Assembly: GCF_000210295.1 (NCBI RefSeq)
Contig: NC_026743.1
Coordinates: 2,604,001 to 2,668,000, forward strand
Length of the DNA: 64,000 nt
DNA from: Trypanosoma brucei gambiense DAL972
Lineage: Eukaryota > Euglenozoa > Kinetoplastea > Trypanosomatida > Trypanosomatidae
Direction: 5' to 3'
Under the pieces are notes generated by a model. That model made no database searches. It saw nothing but the letters and a program-made list of their open reading frames with translations, and was not told where the DNA came from. Made by a program: the position numbers and the translations under genes. Positions 45,575 through 55,583 of the stretch are shown in pieces (position 1 is the first letter of the stretch; every line of letters begins with the position of its first letter).

Positions 45575-47816
45575 TATACATACATATTATTGCTACCTGC
45601 TTCGAGCGGTGACGAACTGACATCAAGTTTATATGATTGGTCGTCTTGGTTGGATAGAACCGTTCCCATTTGTGGGCAAGACATTGCTTCTGCGGGGGGG
45701 GGGGGGTGGTGGTGGTGGCGGTCAACAAACCTGGGAGGCTATTAGAGATTTGAACAAAGACACAAGGAATAATCTGAAACGTGAGAATATGTCCGTCATA
45801 ATCATTTGTCGCTCGGGGACGCCTACCCTTTTTATGTTATTTCTTTTTCTCTGTAGCTTTTGCTTTGGTGGAAACAAAAACGCTAACACACGATTAAGTA
45901 TAAGTGTACTTTTTTATCAGCTTGTAGACGTCGAATATTTCCTTGTTTTTGCTAATTTCTGTTATGGGTGCCACTATGCATCAACAACTGAGAAGGAGAG
46001 GATGCTGGACATAGTGCTGGCGGAGGAGGGCAAATACGGCAGCGACGAAAGACAGCCATATTATCGTTGTTGGGCATTTTCATTCTCCCTTGAAGCGTGG
46101 ATGAGATGGTTGACGTGGCGTGTGCCGACGGTTGAAGGGAAAGTACGCTTTGACGCATCATAAGCGACCACAATTTGTAGGGGATGGGTCCACTTGCGTG
46201 GTGCCCCGATGAGCTTTTGCTTTATGCGTGTGAGTTTGGTGGTGCGCTTGTTGCTTGTAGATATAGCGTTTCTGTATCGGTCGAGTATTTGTGTTTGTGC
46301 GTGTAGGGGATGTGGAGGGTGTCAGCTCCTGGCTGAAGCCAATGCTCTAAGCAACCGAACGCATGCGCACACGCATATACACACTCAGGGATCCCTTAAA
46401 AAAAAGGTATGCAGTCCGAAGGCATTGACATAGTAGACGGTGGACAGGGGGTTGGTAAACTGCAGTTCACAAAGAAAACAACGGGGAAAATGCTTTTTAT
46501 CTTGCGTATGATTCTAGAACGTGTTATTTTTCAGCGGACAAGCTGACGTAGGATCTCGGGCAGCATGTTAACGCCCGCGGGTAAAGGCAATGGACAAGCG
46601 AGGAAAGTGACGATTCAAGAATGCAAGGGGATTCTGCTTAATACCCAACGGTGTCCGCGCCGGAGACTACTTGTTTCTGACAGAGGTGCTGCTCCTTTCC
46701 TACTACAACACCAAACATCCTTAAACTCTTCAGGAAAATGCACTATTTTTGCGTGAGGCACTTATAGCCACTTTCATAGTACATCGGTGAATGAGTGACT
46801 ACATATATCTTTCGATAGTGGTGGGAAGGATTTTCTAAGCCTGTTTTTTTATTTTCGGAACTTTCATAGTTTTTCTGTTCGATCGCGACCTTTCAAGCTG
46901 GGACAAAAACTTTACGAGTTTTTTTTCTTTTTCGTAAGAGTGACCTGTTTTTAGCGAGGAGTAAAAACGGTCATTGCGATCGTGGTTTGTGTGATATAGG
47001 AAACCCAAGACCACTGCGATATTTTAGTCACCTTTGCCGTGTTAGCGCTTCGACGGTGTGGTGCATCACTGCCGTTGCGGCAGGTGTGAGGGTATGATTT
47101 TTTTACCTTTCAAACGATGTATGTGCGTCCTTGGTATTATGCCGCCCTTCCTACCATTTTGGTTTGGTTTCCCATCCGTTACCGAGTAGGCGCCGGTAGT
47201 AAGTTAATGTGGTGGCAGGGAAAGACTACCCGTTACAAAAGTGTGAGTTGGTGAAGGGTAATAACACCCTGTTAAATCCATCGGTGCACTCATTTCCATT
47301 AGGTGTGGTCTTTTAGAGAGGTAGGGAGAGCCTTTAAATGTTTTATTTGCTTATTTTTGTTCGTGCTCCGGCAGCCAGTTTTCCGCATGTTCCTTCTGGA
47401 GGTGTTTACACGGGCCGGTAATCATGTAGCCTCTTGCGTCTGGAAAACATTTGCATGTTTGGGATTGGTTCCTGTTTTGTTTTGTTTTGAGCTTCTTGGT
47501 CGTCCGCATTGTTGTTTGGGGTACCCGGGTGCTGTAAGTGGAGGAGTTTTGGTATTCCTTCCGTGTATGATGGGTTATATTTACCTGGGTTTTTGTGGTT
47601 GTACAGCAGTATCCCATGTCGGTGCACTGGGTATCACTGCGGTTATGCACGCCAGGGAAAGCCTTTTTCTTCTTCAGCTGGATATTTTCATAATGTGTTG
47701 CTGCGCATAAGGACTGAGCTTGGAGGAAACAAATGTTGGGTATCTGTGTATTGTGAACTTTTTTGTCTTCTGCTGTGTTCATACATCACCTGTGGTGTTC
47801 CATTAGGAGGGGTGTG
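45575..47816. other. Long intergenic region with G tract, no supported gene
   Basis: 2.2 kb between IFT57 and the DRC8-like gene. Frames of up to 176 codons occur on the plus strand, but they are Phe/Cys/Gly-rich translations of T- and G-rich DNA without any domain. It holds a G13 run followed by TGG repeats (45694-45720). It probably includes a long IFT57 3' UTR. Confidence 0.5.
45694..45720 (+). repeat. G13 run followed by (TGG)n
   Basis: Thirteen consecutive G then TGGTGGTGGTGG; a strong potential G-quadruplex on the transcribed-sense strand (so possibly in RNA) just downstream of IFT57. Confidence 0.85.
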
Positions 47817-48503
47817 ATGTCCAAAAAGGAAGCAATATCGACACCTCGAAAAAGCAAGAAGGCTGAAGTTGTCATTGAGGGGTGTGTGACAATCGGGTCG
47901 AAGCAATTGCTACCGTCGGCTCTGGATGAATCAAGACGTGAACAACTTTCTAAGCAGTTTGACGATATCATCGAGGCCCATGTGGCCATAGATGGTGGGA
48001 TTGCTGATCCGGTCGCTGCTAAGATAAAGGAGCTTCCTACGTTATCCGTTGGGTTCATCGCTCGAGCCATGGGGCTCAACCTGTCAAACGATCAGGTGCT
48101 TAGCTTGGTTGAGATGGTGGAGGAGAGAGACACTGTTTCCAGGGGCTGTGTGCCTGTGGGTCCATTGAAGGAGATAATTGTGGGAGCGCTCATGAGCGGC
48201 GTAATCACCCGTCAGGATTCTGTAGCACCAACAAGTAACCGGAAGAAGCGCCACAGTGTCTCGGAAAACCGTCCCCTGATGCACGTTTCGCGCGACAGCG
48301 AAGAGCTCATATATGCAGCTTTCCGAACTCTGGACGTCGGTAATCGTGGCTACATGGAAGCTGAGGAGTTGCGCCACCTCTTTCGCAGCGGCTTGGAGCC
48401 ATTCACTGATGAGGAAATGGAAAATATGATCGCGGCAGCCGCCGATCCACAGAATGGTCTTATCTTCTACGAGGATTTCGTCGACGTCCTAGCCAATGAA
48501 TAG
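47817..48503 (+). CDS. DRC8/EFCAB2-like EF-hand protein of the dynein regulatory complex
   Basis: 228 aa from the ATG at 47817. The C-terminal pair of EF-hands (about 161-226) closely follows animal EFCAB2/DRC8: AFRTLDVGNRGYMEAEELRH, then EPFTDEEMENMIAAAADP and YEDFVDVLA, against AFEVLDSAKRGFLTKDELxK, EPFSQEEMEEMLSAA and YKDYITMM. The loops lack canonical calcium ligands (DVGNRGYMEAEE has Gly and Arg at positions 3 and 5), so calcium binding is doubtful. The first half forms a second, divergent EF-like pair. DRC8 is a subunit of the nexin-dynein regulatory complex of motile axonemes. The protein is longer than human EFCAB2 because of a basic N-terminus (KKEAISTPRKSKK). Confidence 0.8.
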   Translation: MSKKEAISTPRKSKKAEVVIEGCVTIGSKQLLPSALDESRREQLSKQFDDIIEAHVAIDGGIADPVAAKIKELPTLSVGFIARAMGLNLSNDQVLSLVEMVEERDTVSRGCVPVGPLKEIIVGALMSGVITRQDSVAPTSNRKKRHSVSENRPLMHVSRDSEELIYAAFRTLDVGNRGYMEAEELRHLFRSGLEPFTDEEMENMIAAAADPQNGLIFYEDFVDVLANE

Positions 48504-48914
48504 TTTTGTGCGTGTGCAATTCATCAACCACAATACCTGCCTCGCGTACATGTTTCTGAACGTATCAAGTGGCTGCCTTGCTATTTTTTTTTGTTAGAGG
48601 AGTATCCTTTTGGTGCAACCAAGGGACCAAATAGGTTGCGGCACATGCCCTCGTAAACATTTTTTTTTCTGGTCGACTGTATGTCACGAGACCCATTTGC
48701 ATCACCGGTTCACTGGGCTTTTTGTGTGCCCAGTTATCTTTTTTCACATTTAGTCTTTCCCTCCTCTATTTTGTGACCTAAATAAGAAGTTACTGATTAT
48801 AGGGATCTGGTAAGGGAGAGCCGTGTGAGTGTTTTGCCGTACAAAACCACTCCGCACAGTATAGAAGCGGCAGCTGCCACTCGACCATCGTACCGACAGG
48901 ACGAACTCGGCAGG
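48504..48914. other. Intergenic spacer
   Basis: 411 bases with T-rich tracts at 48579-48593 and 48660-48669, plus a long pyrimidine stretch near 48737-48775 (ttttttcacatttagtctttccctcc) suitable for trans-splicing of the next gene. The frame of that gene extends into this spacer only via a GTG. Confidence 0.5.
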
Positions 48915-51900
48915 ATGATGCGTCGTATGACTGCAACTGCCGTGGTTCCGCTCATACCGAGAGCGCAGAGTCGTGCCACAAGCTGTTTCACTGGGAATGG
49001 CGATAATCGGAACGGCAATAAGGCCGGAAGAAATGACGTTTCCAAGGGGCCGTACGGGGGACGACCGTATGATGATATCGTGTCCGGTGTTGATGTGGAT
49101 GGGGAGCGGCTCCGAGGGTCAGCGAGTTGCACCTTGAAGAAGGCGCAAACTGGGCCGTCCAGGTCGAAGTATGTACTCTCAGATGCGCGAGGAGGGGTGC
49201 TACGCGAGTGTGGGACAAAAACTGAGGCTAGTAATGAACTGGGCCGCGAAAACCTAAGGGAAGAAAATAAGAAGGAGGAGCGGATGCTTTCGAAAATAAA
49301 GAAAAAGTGCGACGTCATCAGTCAGCCTAAACGGAAAACCTTTATCCTTACGAGCAATTTTTCTAACCGATATGCCATAGAAAACGATAACAAGAACCAT
49401 TCTGATAACGATGAAGATGTTACTCGCATTTACAGCTATAACGAGGTGGAGCAGGCGGGTAACAAGTGCCGTCCGAGGCAGGGGGATGCGACATTCTCCA
49501 AATCATCTCCTTCACCCACTGTGGGTGTAAACTCTGTCGTCAAGGGCGAGATGATGAGGGAAAGAAGAGGGAAGGAAAAACATTGTGGCGATTCGGCAGT
49601 GCTCTCCGATGCTGGCGCGGTTGCGGACCGGGGTCCCGGATGGGGGAATGCAACATCATCTGAGAACGACAAGATCACCGAGATGCAAAGGTACGAAGGA
49701 TATGTTGGCAAGAGAAGCTCTGGTAGCATTGTAAAAGACGCTGATGAATCGCACTTAAAAGACAACGGCTACGAAGAAGACGATGATGAATTTGCGGCCA
49801 GCTCTGCCGTTTCTGTCGACAAGTTCAGAAGGGTAAAGAACCACCCCTTTTTCGATGACTTGCTGCGCCGCATCGAAAAAAATGCTGCACGGCAGCGGCA
49901 ACAGATTAGGGCAGCGGGTCATTACAACTTAGATGCCGTTAATCTGTGCGTACGACCTCTATTACAGCTCACTGACTATCCGTTCACCCTCGCAGAGTTG
50001 CATCAAATGGCCCCGTTCATATATCCCAATCTTCTCAAGGGCTCTCTGTCGGATTTAAAGGCGTGTCGCCGCCTTCACCTGTTTCACTCAGCCGATACCG
50101 ACGTTATCCTAGATTGGTCCGTGGAGGATTTTCTCCGCCGACGATATGAAAGTATTCACCTTTCGTGGGAACCTGTAAAGATAGTCATGATGAGATTTGG
50201 GTGGGACCATGAGATCATGTCAGACCGTGATTGTCTTCTTTATCTTTCCAAGTTTATGGAATACATCGAGCTTGCACAGCTAGAGCTAAGCGCAGGAGAC
50301 GAAAAGCCTAGCGCCGTCGCTATCGAGGATCCTGTGCGGACGGCGGAGCAGCGCCCCATCCCCGTGTCACGACTTTTGGTGCGACGTAAACCGTCCGAAG
50401 AAACGGAGCCATCCGTAACTGAAGCGATTAGGCTTATGGGTACCCCCGCGCTTTGGAGCCCTTCAAGATCAAAGAAGGCGAGGACAGTCGACAAAGAAAG
50501 CGTTGAGGGCGTATTTGAGTGTATCCAACGAGAGGCTGCAGACGTTGACGGAGACGAGGGGTCACGACTACGCCACGGTGTGGAGGTGGTTGCACCCTTG
50601 CAACAGGCAAGGAACCCGTCGGGGCGCAGCATCAGGGATTTCTCACTTGGCAAAAGAAGAGCCACAATGATTAATGATGATGTCCCGAAAAGTTTTGGTA
50701 TCGCGGGAGGGAAGCCATTTGATGGCGACAACCACATCTACACTCCGGAATCGTACGAGGCACTCAGCAATGCTTATCACAAAAAAAAAGTGGAGGCATC
50801 TTTGCTGCGTCGTCGCCTCCTTGCAACGAGCAGCATTGACTGCGCTAGTGAGTTGCAGGAGAAATTGTTTCAAGTGCAAAAAGATCTCTCTCGCCTGAAG
50901 GACCGCCTGGAAAAGATGCGGCAGCTGCGCCGAATGGAAGGGGGAGATGTTGAGCGTCACGCTTCTGTGGAGATTGAGGGTGATGATCATGGTGCAAACG
51001 CTCGCTGGATGGAAAGAAAGAACTGTCCGATCCCAAAGGTTGCAGCAGCCGGAGTGGGGGTGGGGGATGAAATCAGTGCCGGTGATGAACCTGTTTCGGT
51101 TTTTACCGGTGAGTTCGAAGCAAATCAACTAAACACAAGCCAGCAGAGGGGAAAAAACTGTAATGTCGCTGGAGATAACTTCGAGGAAGAGGGTTTCACA
51201 ACGCTACCGGTGTGTGTGGCTGAAAAGGGTACCAAACGTGTGGTGCAAGCCAGATTGTCGGATGGGCGTGAAATCCAATCGTTATCTTCAGCGGCGATCC
51301 AACTGAAGCGAGAAATAGAATTAGCCCGTGAAAAGCACCGGCGGGAGGAGGAGAGTCTCATGAAAAAAATGGATGAGGCTTTGTCGACACTAGTCAAAAT
51401 AGAGATGACCATGAAAAACCTTGCTGAGCGTGAAAAGGAGGAAGCATTGATGGAGGAGGAGCGATGCCGAGTGGAAAAAGAGCGAAAGGATGAAGCAATC
51501 AAAAGGATGAGACGAGAAGAAGCTGAAGCGCGTGCTCGAGCCATGGAGCACGAACTTCTTCGTAAGCACGAAGAACGCTTGAAACTCCTAAACATGCGGC
51601 GCGAGAAGGCACAACAAGCGCAGCGTGATGCAGAACTCGAACTGGAGCGTCAAAAAAAGGAAGAACAGGAGGCCTTGGAGGCTGAGGCTGAACTTCAGCG
51701 GAAACTGGATGAGGCTAAATCCATGATATGGAATGACAAAGCAGCAGGCGAGATGCCCGTTAAGGACCAAGTCGTACATGCTGTTGAGAGGGAGTGTACC
51801 CCCGTTTTCTCCGGCGACACAGACGGTGAGGGCTGCTGTCGTGTTGCATCAGAGGAGGTGAAACATGAATCGGCGTCGCTATCTTCGGCAGAACAAGGAT

Positions 51901-53075
51901 CACCGTCTGAATTATCCTGCACTCCTGAGCAGTACGACGGTTTACACCTGGCATCCAAGCGGTTGCGGAAGGAAATTGCCGAGCTTGAGCGTCAAATGGA
52001 CGTTGAGGGAGATGAGGATGACATGACGCTTATGGCGGTTCTCGCGGTTTCGAGGGCCGAACTGGAGGAGTTAGATGAATTTATCCGCATGGTACAACTT
52101 AAGGAACCGTGGGCCACAGCGCGTGACAGAGCTCGAAGGGAAGAGGAGATGAAGGAGGCGAAAAGCAGGGGTGACTCACCCTGCGATATACAGGAAAAAA
52201 TAAGTGACATCCGCTTCCAGATTACCTTGATGGAGAAGCGGCTTCAGCATGCCACGGAGCGTCGGGTGATAACGAAACTCGAACAGGGAATCATCAACGG
52301 GAGACGAGAAATTAATCGTCTGCGGGTGGAACAGGACCGGCTGCGCCGTTCGGGGAGGCCGGCGGATGCTGGTGGCATTCAGGTTCCCCCCTTCGTAAGT
52401 GTTGCAGAAGCATTGGCTGAGGCCGAGGCCGAAGATATCGAAGCTTCCGCCGTTGCCGACGACGATCTCTATCGTGAGGCACTGGAGGCTCCCGTTGGGG
52501 CGCATGGATCTGATAATGTTGCTTCTGTTGGTGGAATGAACCGCCCGCAACCGGGTAATGTTTTGGACCCCCTTGTCCCCACCGATCATGTTACGGACTC
52601 TGCTAATGACAACTCTGCTGAGTGTGCGGAAAGCACGCCACAAGAGGATGAGAGGGAGCTGCAGCAGCTAATGGTTCGGTTGAAGGCAGTGTTGGCAGAT
52701 ATCAAGCAACTGGAAGGACGCCTTGACGAGCAGGAAGATGGGGATGATGCCGAAGCCATCGCCAAATCTCTCATTCAGTTACAAGGGAAGTTGCAGCAGC
52801 TCCTCGAAATGCGCGAAACGCTTAGGAAGCGCACGGAACGGGTGTCTTCGAGAGGGAAATCAGATTTTCGGGGGCCTGCTTTTGACGAATCTGAGGAGGC
52901 GACTACGACGCCAACGCCAGCTGTTTTGACCCCGTTGTCCGGTCGGCCAATTTCAGGTTATGCATTATATAAAGACGTCGGAGCCGTGCGTTCAGGTTCA
53001 GAAGAGTTTAAGCAAAGCGGTGCCGCGGGAGGGAAGAAGCAACAGAGGGTGAAGTCAAGAAAGGTCCGCAACTAA
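48915..53075 (+). CDS. Large coiled-coil protein with one helical domain, unknown function
   Basis: 1386 aa from the first in-frame ATG at 48915. The N-terminal 300 residues are charged and disordered. A helical, probably globular domain follows at about 305-456 (NHPFFDDLLRRIEKNAAR, VRPLLQLTDYPFTLAELHQ, WEPVKIVMMRFGWDHE). After a second disordered stretch come coiled coils at about 646-675, 786-939 (Glu/Arg/Lys-rich, REKHRREEESLMKKMDE), 1012-1139 and 1239-1316. The last three segments each begin with a similar phrase (LASKRLRKEIAELERQM, IQEKISDIRFQITLMEKRL, ELQQLMVRLKAVLADIKQLE), suggesting an internal repeat. A cytoskeletal or flagellum-attachment role would fit, but nothing in the sequence proves it. 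Confidence 0.8.
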   Translation: MMRRMTATAVVPLIPRAQSRATSCFTGNGDNRNGNKAGRNDVSKGPYGGRPYDDIVSGVDVDGERLRGSASCTLKKAQTGPSRSKYVLSDARGGVLRECGTKTEASNELGRENLREENKKEERMLSKIKKKCDVISQPKRKTFILTSNFSNRYAIENDNKNHSDNDEDVTRIYSYNEVEQAGNKCRPRQGDATFSKSSPSPTVGVNSVVKGEMMRERRGKEKHCGDSAVLSDAGAVADRGPGWGNATSSENDKITEMQRYEGYVGKRSSGSIVKDADESHLKDNGYEEDDDEFAASSAVSVDKFRRVKNHPFFDDLLRRIEKNAARQRQQIRAAGHYNLDAVNLCVRPLLQLTDYPFTLAELHQMAPFIYPNLLKGSLSDLKACRRLHLFHSADTDVILDWSVEDFLRRRYESIHLSWEPVKIVMMRFGWDHEIMSDRDCLLYLSKFMEYIELAQLELSAGDEKPSAVAIEDPVRTAEQRPIPVSRLLVRRKPSEETEPSVTEAIRLMGTPALWSPSRSKKARTVDKESVEGVFECIQREAADVDGDEGSRLRHGVEVVAPLQQARNPSGRSIRDFSLGKRRATMINDDVPKSFGIAGGKPFDGDNHIYTPESYEALSNAYHKKKVEASLLRRRLLATSSIDCASELQEKLFQVQKDLSRLKDRLEKMRQLRRMEGGDVERHASVEIEGDDHGANARWMERKNCPIPKVAAAGVGVGDEISAGDEPVSVFTGEFEANQLNTSQQRGKNCNVAGDNFEEEGFTTLPVCVAEKGTKRVVQARLSDGREIQSLSSAAIQLKREIELAREKHRREEESLMKKMDEALSTLVKIEMTMKNLAEREKEEALMEEERCRVEKERKDEAIKRMRREEAEARARAMEHELLRKHEERLKLLNMRREKAQQAQRDAELELERQKKEEQEALEAEAELQRKLDEAKSMIWNDKAAGEMPVKDQVVHAVERECTPVFSGDTDGEGCCRVASEEVKHESASLSSAEQGSPSELSCTPEQYDGLHLASKRLRKEIAELERQMDVEGDEDDMTLMAVLAVSRAELEELDEFIRMVQLKEPWATARDRARREEEMKEAKSRGDSPCDIQEKISDIRFQITLMEKRLQHATERRVITKLEQGIINGRREINRLRVEQDRLRRSGRPADAGGIQVPPFVSVAEALAEAEAEDIEASAVADDDLYREALEAPVGAHGSDNVASVGGMNRPQPGNVLDPLVPTDHVTDSANDNSAECAESTPQEDERELQQLMVRLKAVLADIKQLEGRLDEQEDGDDAEAIAKSLIQLQGKLQQLLEMRETLRKRTERVSSRGKSDFRGPAFDESEEATTTPTPAVLTPLSGRPISGYALYKDVGAVRSGSEEFKQSGAAGGKKQQRVKSRKVRN

Positions 53076-54456
53076 TATGATTGTGCCAGCCGAGGAAGAA
53101 TGGTCTCCCTGTCACACGAGGGTCAATGTTACATAATAGTGACCAAAAGGTAGATCCTCCGTTGGGTTCGCGCGCGCCTGCGCCCGTATTACGGTCACTG
53201 TGTGTGTGTGCGCTGCCAACGCTAAGAGAGAATTGAGGACACAAGTAACGTTAACGTTAGAGACAGAGCAGGTGCGTGTAGGTATAAGGTCCAAATAGTT
53301 GCAGGTGACAACGTGCGTGCTTTGGTAAGTATACTGCCTTCTTTCCCCCTCACTTTGTTTCTTTCTCCAGCACTGCTTTGAGAGGGGGGGGGGGCGAAGG
53401 CACGTGGGATCTGCTGGCCACGACAGTGGGGCCAGTGATGAAGTTGGAGATGGAGGCAAAATTTGAGTGATTTTACCTAGTGGGCGTTGAGCATAGACAA
53501 ATGAGCAGTTAAATGCTGTCGTTAATTTCATACTGCTTAGAATAGAACAATTGTATTGGCACCCCCCTCTAATGTGAACAATCGCGGCGTTGTGGAAGTG
53601 ACGACGTATGGGAGTCGTGCCTATCCCCAAGGCAGCTTTCCCCCGCTCCTTTGCTCAACTGGGGGTCACAAGCACTGTCGGTGCTGTTTGAGGGTAGCAA
53701 TTATCCGTTTACTTGAGCATTTTTTCCCCTCTCCGCTGTGCACGGGTAAATAGGGGATGGGAGGTGGTGTAAAAGAAAAGAAAGTGCGTGCGTCCCGATG
53801 CATCTACAATGAACACGGAGGTATAGGAGGCAGTGACTGTGTTTTGGAAGGTACAGTAACAAAGAGCCAAAACATAAGCAATCAATTGAAAAAGGATGCG
53901 TTGCCCTGGGGAAAACGGGTCGTGTGTCGGTTCGTCATAGAGTACACACTTTATCCTTCTTTTAATCGTTATCTTCTGTAGTGCAGTCGTAGGGTGTGAG
54001 GTTGGAAGGGAGGAGGGATGAAAGCTAGGTAAAGTTCCCGGAACTACCGACGTGTGAGCACAGAGAGAGCGTTCTACGAGACATGGAACGAGCTGAAAGC
54101 ACGATAAGTTTTGTTTGAGATTTTGTTAGTGCTCGCTAACGCTTCCGAACCGCGAGTAGTGTGGGTTCATCACGTTTGCCTGAGCTTTCCCCGTTCTCAG
54201 GGCTGTGGAGGGGCATCTTCCGTGTCGTTTACATTTTTTTCTTTCGTGAGTGCGTGTGTCTGCACTTTTTTTTAACCGACTTCTGCTCCGTTTACTCCAT
54301 TCGTGAAAAAGTCCTTGCCTGGTGCTCCGGGGCGTTTTCCCCTCCTATATCACCTTCCGGCCTCGAATTGGCTACCGGTGGTGCACGCTGAAGGATTTGT
54401 CGTTATTGCCGATCCATGCCCTTTTTTTTTTCGTGAGGTCAAAAAAATAGTACGTT
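53076..54456. other. Intergenic region with G tract, no supported gene
   Basis: 1.4 kb between the coiled-coil gene and the small mitochondrial-type gene. It has a GT-rich patch (53200-53212), a G11 run (about 53384-53394) and a T-rich pyrimidine tract immediately before the next gene (54419-54432). The open frames are short and low in complexity. Confidence 0.5.
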
Positions 54457-54918
54457 ATGTTTCGAGTGACTGGCTTGCAACTTAAGAACCCTGTGGTGTT
54501 CAAGCAGGGCCAGGGCATGTTTTCCCATCAGCTCAAGCGGCTGCTGCAGAAGAAGTCGATACACCGTTACAATTGGGATCCTTTACCGATGTACGATCCT
54601 CGCAAGCTCGTGCATGCTAGTCGTCATATGGATGTTGAAACGTGGCGCGAGGTACCCGACCCACATTGGGATGAACGGTCTTATTTGGTACCGGATCAGA
54701 TGTTTTACAACATTCCCGTGCCTCCAGAGTATAAAGATGCGTATTGGTGGAGGGAACTGCAGGCGCGGCGCGTGCAGTGCCCAGTGGAGTGGGTGAGTCA
54801 TCGCATGTACAACAAGGGGGACAGACAACGATACGACTTCCAGGATTTGGCGTTCCGCAAGAAGTTCGAGTTTTCATATGAAGAGGTAGTGAAGAACGCA
54901 AAGGATATGCGAAGTTAG
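54457..54918 (+). CDS. Small putative mitochondrial protein (153 aa)
   Basis: Soluble, aromatic- and Arg-rich protein starting MFRVTGLQLKNPVVF, which resembles a short mitochondrial presequence. It contains SIHRYNWDPLPMYDPRKL, DPHWDERSYLVPDQM, YKDAYWWRELQARR and a C-terminal FRKKFEFSYEEVVK. Trp/Tyr/Arg-rich small proteins of this kind in kinetoplastids are often subunits of mitochondrial complexes (ATP synthase, respiratory chain, mitoribosome), but I cannot assign the complex. A strong T10 tract lies just upstream (54422-54431), and the ATG is the first after the likely splice site. Confidence 0.75.
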   Translation: MFRVTGLQLKNPVVFKQGQGMFSHQLKRLLQKKSIHRYNWDPLPMYDPRKLVHASRHMDVETWREVPDPHWDERSYLVPDQMFYNIPVPPEYKDAYWWRELQARRVQCPVEWVSHRMYNKGDRQRYDFQDLAFRKKFEFSYEEVVKNAKDMRS

Positions 54919-55583
54919 TGCTGAGCAATTGGTGTGTACTAGTTCACTTCGCGCCGGTCCGGCGAGTCTCTCCCTTTACTTTTGCTTGCCGTCGCAAAGG
55001 ATGGGGAGGGATGGTGGTGGTGCGGTGTAGGAGTGGTAAACGTTCTTTTGTTACGTATCGCTGCGAGTGCACGTGCCTTTGCTTACGTGATACTATTGGG
55101 TCTCTTTTGTTTTGTTGTGCTGAGTGTTTTCGATCTGTTGGCGTCCTCTGTGTGTGCATTTACTCCCCATATTGTCTGTGCCTGCTCACCTTCACATGTT
55201 AATGTGCGTGTTTGAGTGTAATATTCTTATCTGACAATGTTATCGCGCTGTTGTGCACATAACCAGTGACCTCATACGAAAAACAAATCCTCTTACTGGC
55301 GCTCTTCCACCATGCCTTTGCTTCTCCCTCGCACCTCATCGTCTCTCAGAGCCACTTCCACTACGATATCACCCCACGTCGTTGTTCTGATCCGGCAACC
55401 GGTGCAGGAGGACGGTAGAAGGGGAACAGGGAGAAAAGGGGCCAGAAACGAGGCAGAAGTGGGTGCGGGGTGTTCTGCTCTAGAGGAGGTGCTGTATATT
55501 ACGTCTAATAGGTTGAAGCACAGAGTTGTTCCGCAGGTGGGGGGAAAAAACGGCGTTGGCAACAGGACGGGACAGAGTACACT
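54919..55583. other. Intergenic spacer
   Basis: 665 bases. It should hold the 3' UTR of the 153-aa gene and the 5' UTR of the B55-like gene. A 95-codon frame at 55312-55599 overlaps the B55-like start but its ATG lies upstream of the best splice acceptor, so it was not accepted. Confidence 0.5.
55316..55349 (+). promoter_or_regulatory. Polypyrimidine tract and spliced-leader acceptor for B55-like gene
   Basis: Pyrimidine-rich run tttgcttctccctcgcacc...tctctc ending in AG at 55348-55349. Predicted gene-encoded 5' UTR is 234 nt. Inferred from sequence. Confidence 0.4.

Noticed and set aside
45633..46163. 176-codon plus-strand frame after IFT57
   Set aside because: Contains the translated G13 run as poly-Gly and T-rich hydrophobic stretches; no domain or proper start context.
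47303..47710. 135-codon plus-strand frame before the DRC8-like gene
   Set aside because: Opens with GTG, Cys/Phe/Leu-rich translation of T-rich DNA, no domain.
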